From an uncultured Phycisphaerales bacterium (lineage in GTDB: Bacteria > Planctomycetota > Phycisphaerae > Phycisphaerales > UBA1924): a DNA stretch of 6,135 nucleotides. Made by a program: the position numbers and the translations under genes. This document shows, one piece after another, positions 1 to 6,135 of the stretch. Where the stretch lies: NCBI GenBank assembly GCA_937891445.1, contig CALAFV010000244.1, positions 1 through 6,135 of the forward strand. Reading direction: 5' to 3'. Positions within the stretch are counted from its first letter, which is position 1. Every line of letters begins with the position of its first letter. The notes below the pieces were generated by a model. It ran no database searches, was not told the DNA's origin, and saw only the letters and a program-made list of their open reading frames with translations.

Positions 1-869
1 ACCACACCCAGGCCTACACCGTGGCGACCGGGACCATGGCGAGCGCCACCTCGGTCACCGTCGCTGGAGTCACCACGACGTCGGTACCCTGTCTCTACCC
101 ATACTTCCCCACCACGGGGGAGTCGGTCTACGTGCTCTGCCTCGGGGGCACCCCCGTGCTCGTCCTGGGGAAGGCATTGAGCCCGAGCACCTTTGAACCG
201 GTGCGAGTCGTGACCTTCACCTCCGACGGCAACTGGACCAAGCCCAGCGGGCTGCGCTACATCCGGGTGCGGGTCCAGGGCGCAGGCGGCGGTGGGGGCG
301 GGCGCTCCGCATCTGTTGCTGGGCAGAACTCCGTCGGCGCGGGCGGCGGCTCAGGGGGATACGCCGAGAGGCTCATCCCCGCCTCCGACATCAGTTTCCC
401 CTTCGTCCCCGTGACGGTCGGTGCAGGAGGGTCCGGGGGATCGAACGGCAACGGGAGCGCGGGCGGGCCGAGCCGCTTCGGGGCTGCCGTGGGGTACTAC
501 GTCCTGGCGAACGGAGGGAACGGCGGGCCCACTGCTGCGGGCACCAACAGCACGAACTTCTCTGCGACAGGCGGGACCGGCGGAGCCGCAGGCATCGGCG
601 TGGGGTCCTACGGAATCGCGCTGGCGGGCGCGAACGGCGGGCACGGGTGGCACGCAGGGCAGTCGGTCGGCAACGGAGCGTCGTCCCCAGGGTCTGGCGC
701 GGGGTCGGTCATGGCAGCCCCTCGCTTCGCGCCCCTCGTGGGGCAGACGGGAGTCTCCTACGCAGGCCACTTCCCGGGCGGCGGCGGGTCGGGGATCGGT
801 GGTCCGAGCACCACGGGCGCGGGGGGCGACGGAGGGGACGGCATCGTGATCGTCGAGGAGTATTACTGA
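1..869 (+). CDS. Glycine-rich minor tail protein, likely receptor-binding (5' end missing)
   Basis: This is the 3' portion of a tail-tip protein. The frame is open from base 3 through the left edge. The GTG at 21 has no Shine-Dalgarno in the 20 visible bases before it, so it is probably internal. Two parts are visible. Bases ~51-180 encode a beta-rich stretch (SVTVAGVTTTSVPCLYPYFP, then GESVYVLCLGG and VLVLGK), which resembles the small OB-like domain of many phage tail-tip proteins. Bases ~210-866 encode a classic glycine-rich phage domain: it opens with VVTFTSDGNWTKPSG and GAGGGGGG, continues with VTVGAGGSGG, and closes with GIVIVEEYY. About a third of the last ~196 residues are glycine. 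In this family the Gly-rich part packs as a polyglycine-helix-type bundle at fibre tips and contacts the host, so a receptor-binding role is inferred. The gene sits upstream of gp25 and J, where contractile phages often keep the spike or hub. A/T-ending codons are commoner here than in the downstream genes. Confidence 0.82.
   Translation, partial: HTQAYTVATGTMASATSVTVAGVTTTSVPCLYPYFPTTGESVYVLCLGGTPVLVLGKALSPSTFEPVRVVTFTSDGNWTKPSGLRYIRVRVQGAGGGGGGRSASVAGQNSVGAGGGSGGYAERLIPASDISFPFVPVTVGAGGSGGSNGNGSAGGPSRFGAAVGYYVLANGGNGGPTAAGTNSTNFSATGGTGGAAGIGVGSYGIALAGANGGHGWHAGQSVGNGASSPGSGAGSVMAAPRFAPLVGQTGVSYAGHFPGGGGSGIGGPSTTGAGGDGGDGIVIVEEYY
279..863 (+). repeat. Low-complexity GGN-rich tract encoding the glycine-rich domain
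   Basis: This stretch is dense in GGC/GGG/GGA/GGT codons, with clusters around 282-303, 336-357, 418-441, 780-797 and 820-842. It encodes roughly 64 glycines in about 195 residues. The units are irregular (GAGG, GGNGG, GGTGG, GGGGSG) rather than perfect tandem copies. Such tracts can recombine and swap between tail genes; that is inference here, not something shown by this sequence alone. Confidence 0.7.
855..860 (+). promoter_or_regulatory. Shine-Dalgarno for the zinc-ribbon gene
   Basis: GAGGAG lies 8 bases before the ATG at 869, inside the last codons of the glycine-rich gene (the Glu-Glu of the C-terminal EEYY). With the TGATG stop/start overlap it supports coupled translation and fixes the start of the small downstream gene. 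Confidence 0.75.
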
Positions 870-1036
870 TGAGCGAAGAGGCTGTGATCGTCGACCACGA
901 GGCGACGTGCCCCGAGCACGGCGACTTCATGGTCGCTGTGGAATGGCACCCCGGCGAGAGCAATCCAAGGTTGGTGCACTGCCCCGAGTGCGGCGAGCCC
1001 TTGCGCCCCATGGCCCACTACGTCCGAGGGGGCTGA
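869..1036 (+). CDS. Small zinc-ribbon-like protein (55 aa)
   Basis: This tiny gene starts at the ATG overlapping the previous stop codon by one base (TGATG), with GAGGAG 8 bases upstream. The product is 55 residues and acidic overall. It carries two metal-ligand pairs: C14-x2-H17 (CPEHG) and C38-x2-C41 (CPECG), separated by 20 residues with a predicted beta-hairpin between (FMVAVEWHP, then RLVHCPEC). This matches a zinc-ribbon or rubredoxin-knuckle arrangement, with one histidine replacing a cysteine. I do not recognise a named family. Its position between tail-tip and baseplate genes, with tight coupling, suggests co-production with baseplate parts, either as a small structural or assembly factor or as a passenger gene. 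Metal binding is inferred from the spacing only. A nucleic-acid-binding role is possible but nothing else in the sequence supports it. Confidence 0.75.
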   Translation: MSEEAVIVDHEATCPEHGDFMVAVEWHPGESNPRLVHCPECGEPLRPMAHYVRGG

Positions 1037-1071
1037 TCTGCCCTGGGCACGCCAAGACCGACCGAAGGGGT

Positions 1072-1080
1072 GAGGGAGGA
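1072..1080 (+). promoter_or_regulatory. Shine-Dalgarno for the gp25-like gene
   Basis: The purine run GAGGGAGGA ends 3 bases before the GTG at 1084, and its leading GAGGG is 7 bases away. It lies in the 47-base gap after the zinc-ribbon gene, the only real gap in the window. It decides the GTG start over the longer upstream-open frame, which would run through the zinc-ribbon gene. Confidence 0.7.
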
Positions 1081-1083
1081 CCT

Positions 1084-1509
1084 GTGAAGACGCTCGAACT
1101 GCGCGACGGCGACCTCGTGATCGGCCCGAGCGGGCACGCGCTGGTCACGGGGCGGGCCAAGTTGCGCCAGGACCTGTCCCTGGCCGTGCGCGAGCCCTAC
1201 GGCTGCGACCGCTTCCATCCGCGCTGGGGCTCGATGCTCGACTCCTACGTCGGCGGCGTCATCGACGAGTTCTCGGCGGCCGAGGTCAAGTCCGAGGTCA
1301 TGCGGGTCGTCGGCAACTACATGGCCCTCCAGCAGGATCAGGTCGCGGCCGTCAACGCCGCCGGGCGCAAGCCCACCTTCGGCTTCGGCGAAGTCGTGGC
1401 GGGCATCGACGGCGTCGAGGTCCGCCAGACCTTCGATCGGCTCTACGTCAGGGTGCGCGTCCGCACCCTCTCCGGTGACACGGTGGCCGTAGCCACGTCT
1501 GCGAGGTAG
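1084..1509 (+). CDS. Baseplate wedge protein, gp25/gpW-like
   Basis: This encodes a 141-residue homologue of T4 gp25 / P2 gpW, the small wedge protein that links the baseplate to the inner end of the sheath and helps trigger contraction. The family signature is clear. A beta N-terminus (LELRDGDLVIGPSGHALVTG) leads into KLRQDLSLAVREPYG at residues ~26-40, followed by DRFHPRWGSML at ~42-52. A helix then runs through DEFSAAEVKSEVMRVVGNYM, and C-terminal strands follow (VEVRQTFDRLYVRVRVRT). The length is typical of the family. The GTG start is chosen for the purine-rich Shine-Dalgarno just upstream and because residue 1 begins the conserved N-terminal strand. The gene abuts the J gene (3 bases between stop and ATG), the canonical W-J order. 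The family name 'lysozyme-like' is historical: no catalytic role is implied. Confidence 0.9.
   Translation: MKTLELRDGDLVIGPSGHALVTGRAKLRQDLSLAVREPYGCDRFHPRWGSMLDSYVGGVIDEFSAAEVKSEVMRVVGNYMALQQDQVAAVNAAGRKPTFGFGEVVAGIDGVEVRQTFDRLYVRVRVRTLSGDTVAVATSAR
1503..1507 (+). promoter_or_regulatory. Shine-Dalgarno for the baseplate J gene
   Basis: GAGGT is embedded in the last coding bases and the stop codon of the gp25-like gene, 5 bases before the ATG at 1513. It supports that start and makes coupled translation of the two wedge proteins likely. Confidence 0.65.
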
Positions 1510-1512
1510 CAC

Positions 1513-3288
1513 ATGGCAGTCCAGCCCAGCGACGTCGTCGCGCAGATGCGCGACACCCTTGCGCTGTCCGACCCCGACCTGGACACCACGGTCGGCACGA
1601 CGACGCGCAAGATTCTCGACGCTGTCGGGGAGGTGGTGGCCGAGGCCTACGCCGACCGCTACCTCGGGGGCTACTCCTACGACATCGACGTCAAGTCCGG
1701 TGACGACCTCGACGAGATGGTCAACCTCTTCGGCTTCACCCGCCTGCCCGCCAAGCGCGCGACCGGGTCGATCACCTTCGAGCGGTCAGGCTCGGCGACA
1801 GGGGACATCCTCATCCCCCGAGGCACCCAGATCGCCACCGACGACGTGCTGCCCGTGGTGGTCTCCACCCTCGTGCCCGCGACGATGATGCGGGGGGACA
1901 CGTCGCTGACGATCCCCGCCCAGGCGACCGTCGGCGGCACCGCAGGCAACGTCCCCGCCGACGTGCTCAACCGTGTCATCACCCCGCTCCAGGGCGTGGG
2001 GACCGTCACCAACCAGGTGGCCTTCACGGGCGGCTCGGACGCCGAGTCCGACGAGCAGTTGCGCACCCGCTTCAAGGCCACGATCTTCCGCAACCTCGCC
2101 GGGACCGAGCAGATGTTCCTGGCGACCGCGCTGGAGGACCCCAACGTCACCCAGGTCAACGTCATCGGTGCCTCGAAGATCCACCGCGAGCAGATCGAGA
2201 TCGTCTCCGGCGAGGCGACCTCGACGCTGGTCGGGGCGAAGTACATCTACCCCGACTCGGCGGTGCTCGGGGAGGACATCGACGCCGGGCACATCCTCAC
2301 CCCTGGGGTGCACTTCGACTTCAACCCCCTCAACCAGAAGGTCAGCATCATCGACGACCTGGCCGAGGACGGGATCTACGACCTGGAGTTCGAGTACGTC
2401 CCACAGGCCTCCCGTAACGACCCGACCCAGGGCGTGACGAACCGGGTGGACATCTACGTCAAGGGGGAGCGCCCCACCGAGGCTGAGGAGATCGCCGTCT
2501 TCCGCACGGCGCGCGTCTTCGACAACACCACGACCAGCCCGCTCTACTACGCCAACTTCGAGCGCGTGTCCGACTCCTCCCCGCCGCAGGTCGGCAACTA
2601 CTTCATCGACCTGTCCTTCGGGCCGGTCATGGACGTGTCCACCAGCGACGAGATCGTCATCGACGGGGTGACCTACACCGAGGGCGTGCACTACTTCGCC
2701 GTCACCGACGTCACCTCGACCGGAGGCACCTCGACCGGGCTCAGTGGGATCGAGTTCGTCTCGGCGGGCAACGGCAACGGACTGGCGATCCCGTCCGACA
2801 AGGAGACCTTCCTGGTCACCTACGCCTACAACGGGGTGCCCGGCGCGGTGGAGACCGCAGCGCGCTCCTGGCGACTGGTGACCACCGACGTGCGAGTTCA
2901 CACCGCACACCTCTTCCGCCTCCAGATCAACCTCGTGGTGGTGCTCGACCCCGGCTACCCGCTGTCGTCGGTCCAGCCCAGCATCAACGCGGCGCTGAGT
3001 GCCTACCTCGACTCGGTCGGGTTCGCCGGGGTGGTGCAGGTCTCCGACATCCTGGAGGCGGTCATGAGCGTCGAGGGCGTGGACGCCGCGAGGATGACGA
3101 CCTCCGCCGACGACCCCACCGACTACGCGACCCAGCGGGTCAACTCCGAAGGGGACGTCCTGGACACCTTCGATGACGGGGGCTCTCCTGCTCGCGCGGT
3201 GGACGTCTTCCTCGACGACATGCAGGTCCCGGTCTTCAACTCCACGAACGTCATCGTCCGCTCTCGCGGCACCTTCGGGGCGGTGTGA
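1513..3288 (+). CDS. Baseplate J-like wedge protein (gpJ/gp6 type)
   Basis: A 591-residue baseplate wedge protein of the J family, whose members form the ring or wedge that holds the baseplate around the spike. The N-terminal ~75 residues are helical (EVVAEAYADRYLGGYSYDID, DDLDEMVNLFGF). The J core spans ~84-220: IPRGTQIATDD, then VGGTAGNVPAD, TVTNQVAFTGGSDAESDEQL and RTRFKATIFRN, the family's GNV and GG-DAESDE-LR motifs. Residues ~225-455 hold two copies of a beta module (IDAGHILTPGVHFDFN...YDLEFEYVP and IVIDGVTYTEGVHYFAV...FLVTYAYNG), separated by NRVDIYVKG. The C-terminal J fold resumes at ~460-550 (LQINLVVVLDPGYPLSSVQP, VQVSDILEAVMSVEGVDAAR). It is about twice the length of P2 gpJ and nearer T4 gp6, mostly because of the beta modules. 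It follows the gp25-like gene, and its stop overlaps the next ATG. Confidence 0.93.
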   Translation: MAVQPSDVVAQMRDTLALSDPDLDTTVGTTTRKILDAVGEVVAEAYADRYLGGYSYDIDVKSGDDLDEMVNLFGFTRLPAKRATGSITFERSGSATGDILIPRGTQIATDDVLPVVVSTLVPATMMRGDTSLTIPAQATVGGTAGNVPADVLNRVITPLQGVGTVTNQVAFTGGSDAESDEQLRTRFKATIFRNLAGTEQMFLATALEDPNVTQVNVIGASKIHREQIEIVSGEATSTLVGAKYIYPDSAVLGEDIDAGHILTPGVHFDFNPLNQKVSIIDDLAEDGIYDLEFEYVPQASRNDPTQGVTNRVDIYVKGERPTEAEEIAVFRTARVFDNTTTSPLYYANFERVSDSSPPQVGNYFIDLSFGPVMDVSTSDEIVIDGVTYTEGVHYFAVTDVTSTGGTSTGLSGIEFVSAGNGNGLAIPSDKETFLVTYAYNGVPGAVETAARSWRLVTTDVRVHTAHLFRLQINLVVVLDPGYPLSSVQPSINAALSAYLDSVGFAGVVQVSDILEAVMSVEGVDAARMTTSADDPTDYATQRVNSEGDVLDTFDDGGSPARAVDVFLDDMQVPVFNSTNVIVRSRGTFGAV

Positions 3289-6135
3289 TGACGGAGATCA
3301 TCAAGGCGCAGGCGACCGGTGGCGGGCCGACCCCCGAAGGGCTCGACTACGGCACCGACCTCCTCCTGCCTCCCCGATCGACGGCGAGCCGTCTGGACCA
3401 CTTCCCTCGCGAGGTCTACGACCTGACCTCCGAGTCCCACCTGGTGCGCTTCGTCAAGGCACTGACCGGGGAGGCGGGGGCAGGCCAGTTGCGCACGCGC
3501 AACCTCGTCAACCGGCTCCAGCAGACTCTCCAGGGGATGCGCTACTTCCAGTTGGACCGGTTCTTCGGAGCCCTCTTTGGGGTGCGCCGGACCAAGGGCG
3601 AGGAACTCGACCTCGACCCCTACACCCAGGGGGCAACCTCCGATCAGTGGCTGGTCCAGGACAGCAAGGACTCGTCCTACCGCTCCCGGGGCGCGCAGTT
3701 CGCCAGGGCGATCAACTTCGGCCCGACCCCCACCGGGGTCGCACTCGCCTCCGAGGCTCTCCTGGGCGTCGACTGCGACGTCTACGAGTCCTGGGCCCAG
3801 GCCGACGCCGGGTACCGGACCTACGCCGAGTTGGAGGCGCTCTTCGGCTCGGACTTCGGAGTGAACTCGCTCAACCTGGCGACCAACCCGCTGGTCGTGG
3901 ATGACTTCGGGACGGGCGACGACACCTTCGAGGTGAGGGACACAGCACCCTTTGGTACCGGTGGCTCGGGATCGTATGCAACGGTCGTGGACACGGACGG
4001 ACCCGAGGTGGAGGGGGAGGAGGTCGGCACCTACGCCCGCAAGACGTGGGCCGTCGGTCCCAGCGGAGGGGGCCAGGCGTTCCACTTGACCTCGTCAACG
4101 TGGGGTACTTCCTTCCCGATCAACCTCGGCAAGAAGTACCGGGTCTCAGCGTGGGTGCGCTTCACCCCCGGGTCAGGTACACCGACCGTGTACGCGGCGC
4201 TCGTCTTCAACATCTTCCGCTCCAACGGAGCCTTCATCATCGGGGCCCAGGGATCCCTGACCGACCTGGGTGACGGGAACTGGCACGAGATCTCGGTCAC
4301 CGTCCCTTCCACCATCGGCGGCCACGGGCGTCTCGTCTCCTACGTCAACCTCGGCGGCCCGACCGACGGCATCACCAACGGCTCGACCCTTGACGTCACG
4401 GCGATCTCGATCTCCGAGGGCAACGAGGTCATCCCCTTCTTCACGCCCGAGACCACCTACGAGGACATGGAGGAGTTCTCCTACGCCGAACTGGAGGGCG
4501 AGGGGCTGGGCAGGCTCGACGGCGACGAGCGCCGCGAGTTCGTGGTCCGCCCCAAGCGCCACATCACCCAGGAGGAGGCGCACGAACTCGCCCGGGCCCT
4601 GCGCAAGATCAAGCCCGCCGACGCGCGCTTCACGATCGACTACTCCGGCTCGCAGCCCTACACCCCGGTCGCGATCCGTGGCATCCAGTCGGACTCGAAC
4701 TACTGGGAGGTCGTGCCTCGGGTCGCCAGCCGCCAGTCCACAGGTTCGCCCTACTCGATCACCTCGACCGCCCCCGTTGAGCAGCCGCGACCGCCCTTCA
4801 CGGCCCACCAGGGAGAGGCCTGGTCCTACCTCACCGACGTCAACGGTGTGGCCGCGTTCCAGGCGACCAACCTCTCGGACCCCACCACGTTCACGCGCCT
4901 GACGCCTCAGCGCATGGAGATGTCCGACGGCAGCGTCCAGGACTTCCCGCCGCCCCACGCGCTCGTGCCCGCGCGCTACCTGCTCGCCGGGCGCTCGGTC
5001 TCCGACGGCGTCCTCACCACGAACCCGTACTGGGCCGCGACTCCCTCGACCTGGCCCGACCTGGCCCCGGTCTACACCGACCGCACTCCGGTCTCGGGCC
5101 TCGCCGATACGCTCTCGCGCAACCCGATCGGACGACTGCCCTACAGTCCGGCCACGCACTACTGGACGACCCCGCCCAGGCGCGCGGGTGACGCAACCTT
5201 CGACATCCTGGAGATCGGCCTGACCAACCGTCGCCGGATCAACTACCTGTCGATGGAGATCTCGCACTACCCCCACACCATGAAGGTCCAGGCCTACATC
5301 GACGCGCAGTGGCAGACGATCAGCACGTTCGCCGTCGAGGACTCTGTGCCCGCCTTCCTGCCTCGGGGCCAGGTCGTCAGCGGCCACCCGCAGCACGACC
5401 ACCCGGGGCACTGGCAGCGCGTCTCGTGGCGGGTGCCGCCCTTCGAGGCGTCCTCCCTGCGCCTGGTCTTCTGCCGCACCGAGGGCGACGTACCCCAGGA
5501 GGAGCCCGGCGTCGAGGTCCCCTACTCGCTGGCCGTGCGCGGGCTCGACATCGGCTACCGCGTGACCTCCCTGGACGACGTGCCCGACTCTGCCCGCGAC
5601 GGCGAGCAGCCCATTGGCACCTCGATCGACGTGCTCGGCAGCCAGGTGGACTTCCACCTGCGCGACCTCGACGCCCGCCGGATGCTGGAGGGCAGGCCCT
5701 GGGTCAGCGACCCTCAGCCCATCAACTACGCCGTCGTCAACCTCTACCTCGACGTGCGCACGCCCGACGGCGACTCGCAGGTGGTCGACCACTTCAAGGT
5801 CGACCCCACCCACCCCGGCGCGCACCTGTCGCTCTACTGGACCGAGGCGCTGCCCGACGAGCCCAACGGCGAGGTCGACGTCGAGTGGTACGAGCGCCAG
5901 GTCTGGCACCCGGTGCAGCGCGACTACTTCCTCCAGCGCGGCTACGTGCACATCCCGCCGACGGCGGCGAGGCACTTCAAGTTCGAGTTCACCTCGCTGA
6001 CCGCAGAGATCCACCCGGCGATGATCGCCCTCAACCGCGAGGTGCGGATGTTCCCTCGCGACCTCGTGCGCGAGTTCACGGCGGGCTCGGTGGCGAAATC
6101 GATCCTTCCCCCGGGGCTCGGCGCGGCGGTCGAGA
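3288..6135 (+). CDS. Large multidomain baseplate/minor tail protein, tail-protein-I-like N-terminus (3' end missing)
   Basis: The frame is open from the ATG at 3288, which overlaps the J stop (TGATG), to the right edge: at least 949 residues. No strong Shine-Dalgarno is seen, only a G-rich run at ~3277-3283, so coupling to J is likely. Residues 1-183 look like the I-type protein that follows J (RLDHFPREVYDL, then VNRLQQTLQGMRYFQLDRFFGALFG and YRSRGAQFARAINFG). Residues ~196-389 form a carbohydrate-binding-type beta-sandwich (NLATNP, KKYRVSAWVRF, GNWHEISVTVP, STLDVTAISISEG, VIPFFTPET). The I-like part seems to resume at ~399-452 (REFVVRPKRHITQEEAHELA). Residues ~635-759 resemble a discoidin (F5/8 type C-like) sandwich (FDILEIGLTNRRRINYLSME, WQRVSWRVPPFEASSLRLVF). 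Near residue 897 comes FKFEFTSLTAEIHP, like the end segment of large actinophage minor tail proteins. The inferred role is a wedge-to-fibre connector carrying sugar-binding surfaces. Family calls are from motif recognition only. Confidence 0.78.
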   Translation, partial: MTEIIKAQATGGGPTPEGLDYGTDLLLPPRSTASRLDHFPREVYDLTSESHLVRFVKALTGEAGAGQLRTRNLVNRLQQTLQGMRYFQLDRFFGALFGVRRTKGEELDLDPYTQGATSDQWLVQDSKDSSYRSRGAQFARAINFGPTPTGVALASEALLGVDCDVYESWAQADAGYRTYAELEALFGSDFGVNSLNLATNPLVVDDFGTGDDTFEVRDTAPFGTGGSGSYATVVDTDGPEVEGEEVGTYARKTWAVGPSGGGQAFHLTSSTWGTSFPINLGKKYRVSAWVRFTPGSGTPTVYAALVFNIFRSNGAFIIGAQGSLTDLGDGNWHEISVTVPSTIGGHGRLVSYVNLGGPTDGITNGSTLDVTAISISEGNEVIPFFTPETTYEDMEEFSYAELEGEGLGRLDGDERREFVVRPKRHITQEEAHELARALRKIKPADARFTIDYSGSQPYTPVAIRGIQSDSNYWEVVPRVASRQSTGSPYSITSTAPVEQPRPPFTAHQGEAWSYLTDVNGVAAFQATNLSDPTTFTRLTPQRMEMSDGSVQDFPPPHALVPARYLLAGRSVSDGVLTTNPYWAATPSTWPDLAPVYTDRTPVSGLADTLSRNPIGRLPYSPATHYWTTPPRRAGDATFDILEIGLTNRRRINYLSMEISHYPHTMKVQAYIDAQWQTISTFAVEDSVPAFLPRGQVVSGHPQHDHPGHWQRVSWRVPPFEASSLRLVFCRTEGDVPQEEPGVEVPYSLAVRGLDIGYRVTSLDDVPDSARDGEQPIGTSIDVLGSQVDFHLRDLDARRMLEGRPWVSDPQPINYAVVNLYLDVRTPDGDSQVVDHFKVDPTHPGAHLSLYWTEALPDEPNGEVDVEWYERQVWHPVQRDYFLQRGYVHIPPTAARHFKFEFTSLTAEIHPAMIALNREVRMFPRDLVREFTAGSVAKSILPPGLGAAVE
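3821..3836 (+). repeat. Direct repeat, left copy, flanking the inserted carbohydrate-binding module
   Basis: ctacgccgagttggag matches the copy at 4481-4496 at 14 of 16 bases. It encodes YAELE (residues 179-183) in the same frame as the right copy, 660 bases (220 codons) away. It sits just before the carbohydrate-binding-type module and may mark an insertion boundary. Confidence 0.5.
3873..4454 (+). other. Carbohydrate-binding-type module inside the large tail protein
   Basis: Residues ~196-389 of the large protein form one beta-rich unit of the kind seen in many actinophage tail proteins, similar to CBM 4/9-like sandwiches. It opens with NLATNP, has the paired-strand signature YRVSAWVRF, a WHEISVTVP strand, then DVTAISISEG and a closing VIPFFTPET. 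By hand count about 25 of ~195 codons end in A or T, against about 19 of ~365 in bases 5040-6135. Tyr, Trp and Asn residues are frequent, as in sugar-binding faces. The ligand cannot be told from the sequence; a cell-wall glycopolymer is the natural guess for a tail protein. Confidence 0.65.
4481..4496 (+). repeat. Direct repeat, right copy, flanking the inserted carbohydrate-binding module
   Basis: ctacgccgaactggag differs from the left copy at 3821-3836 by two adjacent bases, both synonymous, and again encodes YAELE (residues 399-403). The tail-protein-I-like sequence appears to resume directly after it. Confidence 0.5.
5190..5564 (+). other. Discoidin-like (F5/8 type C-like) beta-sandwich in the large tail protein
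   Basis: Residues ~635-759 show alternating strands typical of a galactose-binding-like fold: TFDILEIGLTNRRRINYLSM, MKVQAYIDAQWQTIS, HWQRVSWRVPP, ASSLRLVFCR and YSLAVRGLDIGYRV. The order FDI / RRIN-L / W / LRLVF / V-G-DIGY follows the usual discoidin layout, in which the last strands pair beside the first. A four-histidine loop (H700, H703, H705, H708) lies within it. The ligand is unknown; a second glycan-contacting surface is the inference. The call rests on pattern recognition, with no profile score. Confidence 0.45.

Noticed and set aside
21..23. GTG at 21 as the true start of the glycine-rich gene
   Set aside because: The frame is open to the left edge and no Shine-Dalgarno occurs in bases 1-20. 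The residues before it (HTQAYT) read as ordinary coding sequence.
421..849. Alternative + strand frame within the glycine-rich region (142 residues)
   Set aside because: It is an Arg/Ala/Gly-rich frame-shifted reading of GGN repeats, a common artefact. The main frame has the canonical glycine-rich opening and closing motifs.
907..1083. An N-terminal extension of the gp25-like protein to an ATG at 907
   Set aside because: The extension is Arg/Pro/Gly-rich, out of frame over the zinc-ribbon gene, and lies before the conserved gp25 N-terminus. The GTG at 1084 has its own purine-rich ribosome site.
1037..1083. The short intergenic gap as a terminator or promoter
   Set aside because: The only inverted repeat is gccctgggc near 1041, with a one-base loop, too small for a hairpin. 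There is no T run, and no -10 or -35 pattern could be supported.
1786..2910. A 374-residue minus-strand open frame
   Set aside because: It is antisense to the baseplate J gene and has the same biased composition (runs of V, G, D, R), with no motif. The J motifs on the + strand are unambiguous.
4173..6014. A 613-residue open frame on the minus strand
   Set aside because: It lies wholly opposite the large tail protein gene. High-GC codon bias (G/C at third positions) removes stops from the opposite frame, and its translation is low-complexity (V, G, R, D, L rich) with no recognisable motif. It is a shadow.

Overview
The window is high-GC DNA (roughly two thirds G+C by eye, with strongly G/C-biased third codon positions). 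It is consistent with a phage or prophage of a high-GC actinobacterium. All genes lie on the + strand and are packed end to end, with one-base stop/start overlaps (869 and 3288) and gaps of at most 47 bases. I see no tRNA, rRNA, CRISPR, insertion sequence, promoter or rho-independent terminator. The window looks like an internal slice of one late structural operon.

Layout from left to right: (1) the 3' part of a tail protein with a small beta-rich domain followed by a glycine-rich tail-tip/receptor-binding domain, up to 869; (2) a 55-residue protein with a C-x2-H...C-x2-C zinc-ribbon pattern, 869-1036; (3) a gp25/gpW-like baseplate wedge protein, 1084-1509; (4) a large baseplate J-like (gpJ/T4 gp6-type) protein, 1513-3288, whose middle carries two copies of a short beta module; (5) the 5' part of a very large protein, 3288 to beyond the right edge. 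Protein 5 sits where tail protein I normally follows J. Its I-like region appears to be interrupted by a carbohydrate-binding-type module, and a discoidin-like beta-sandwich lies further downstream.

The order gp25-J-I is the conserved baseplate wedge block of contractile-tailed (P2/T4/Mu-like) phages and related contractile systems, so a contractile tail is the best inference, although no sheath or tube gene is in view. The glycine-rich domain at the left and the two putative sugar-binding modules at the right make this a host-recognition baseplate. The wedge proteins would form the scaffold, and the flanking proteins would display surfaces that contact cell-wall polymers.

Nothing here amounts to a new defence or signalling system. 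The most notable points are the domain insertion in protein 5, marked by an in-frame short direct repeat and a shift in codon use; the beta-module duplication inside J; the tiny zinc-ribbon gene inside the baseplate operon; and a four-histidine cluster in protein 5.
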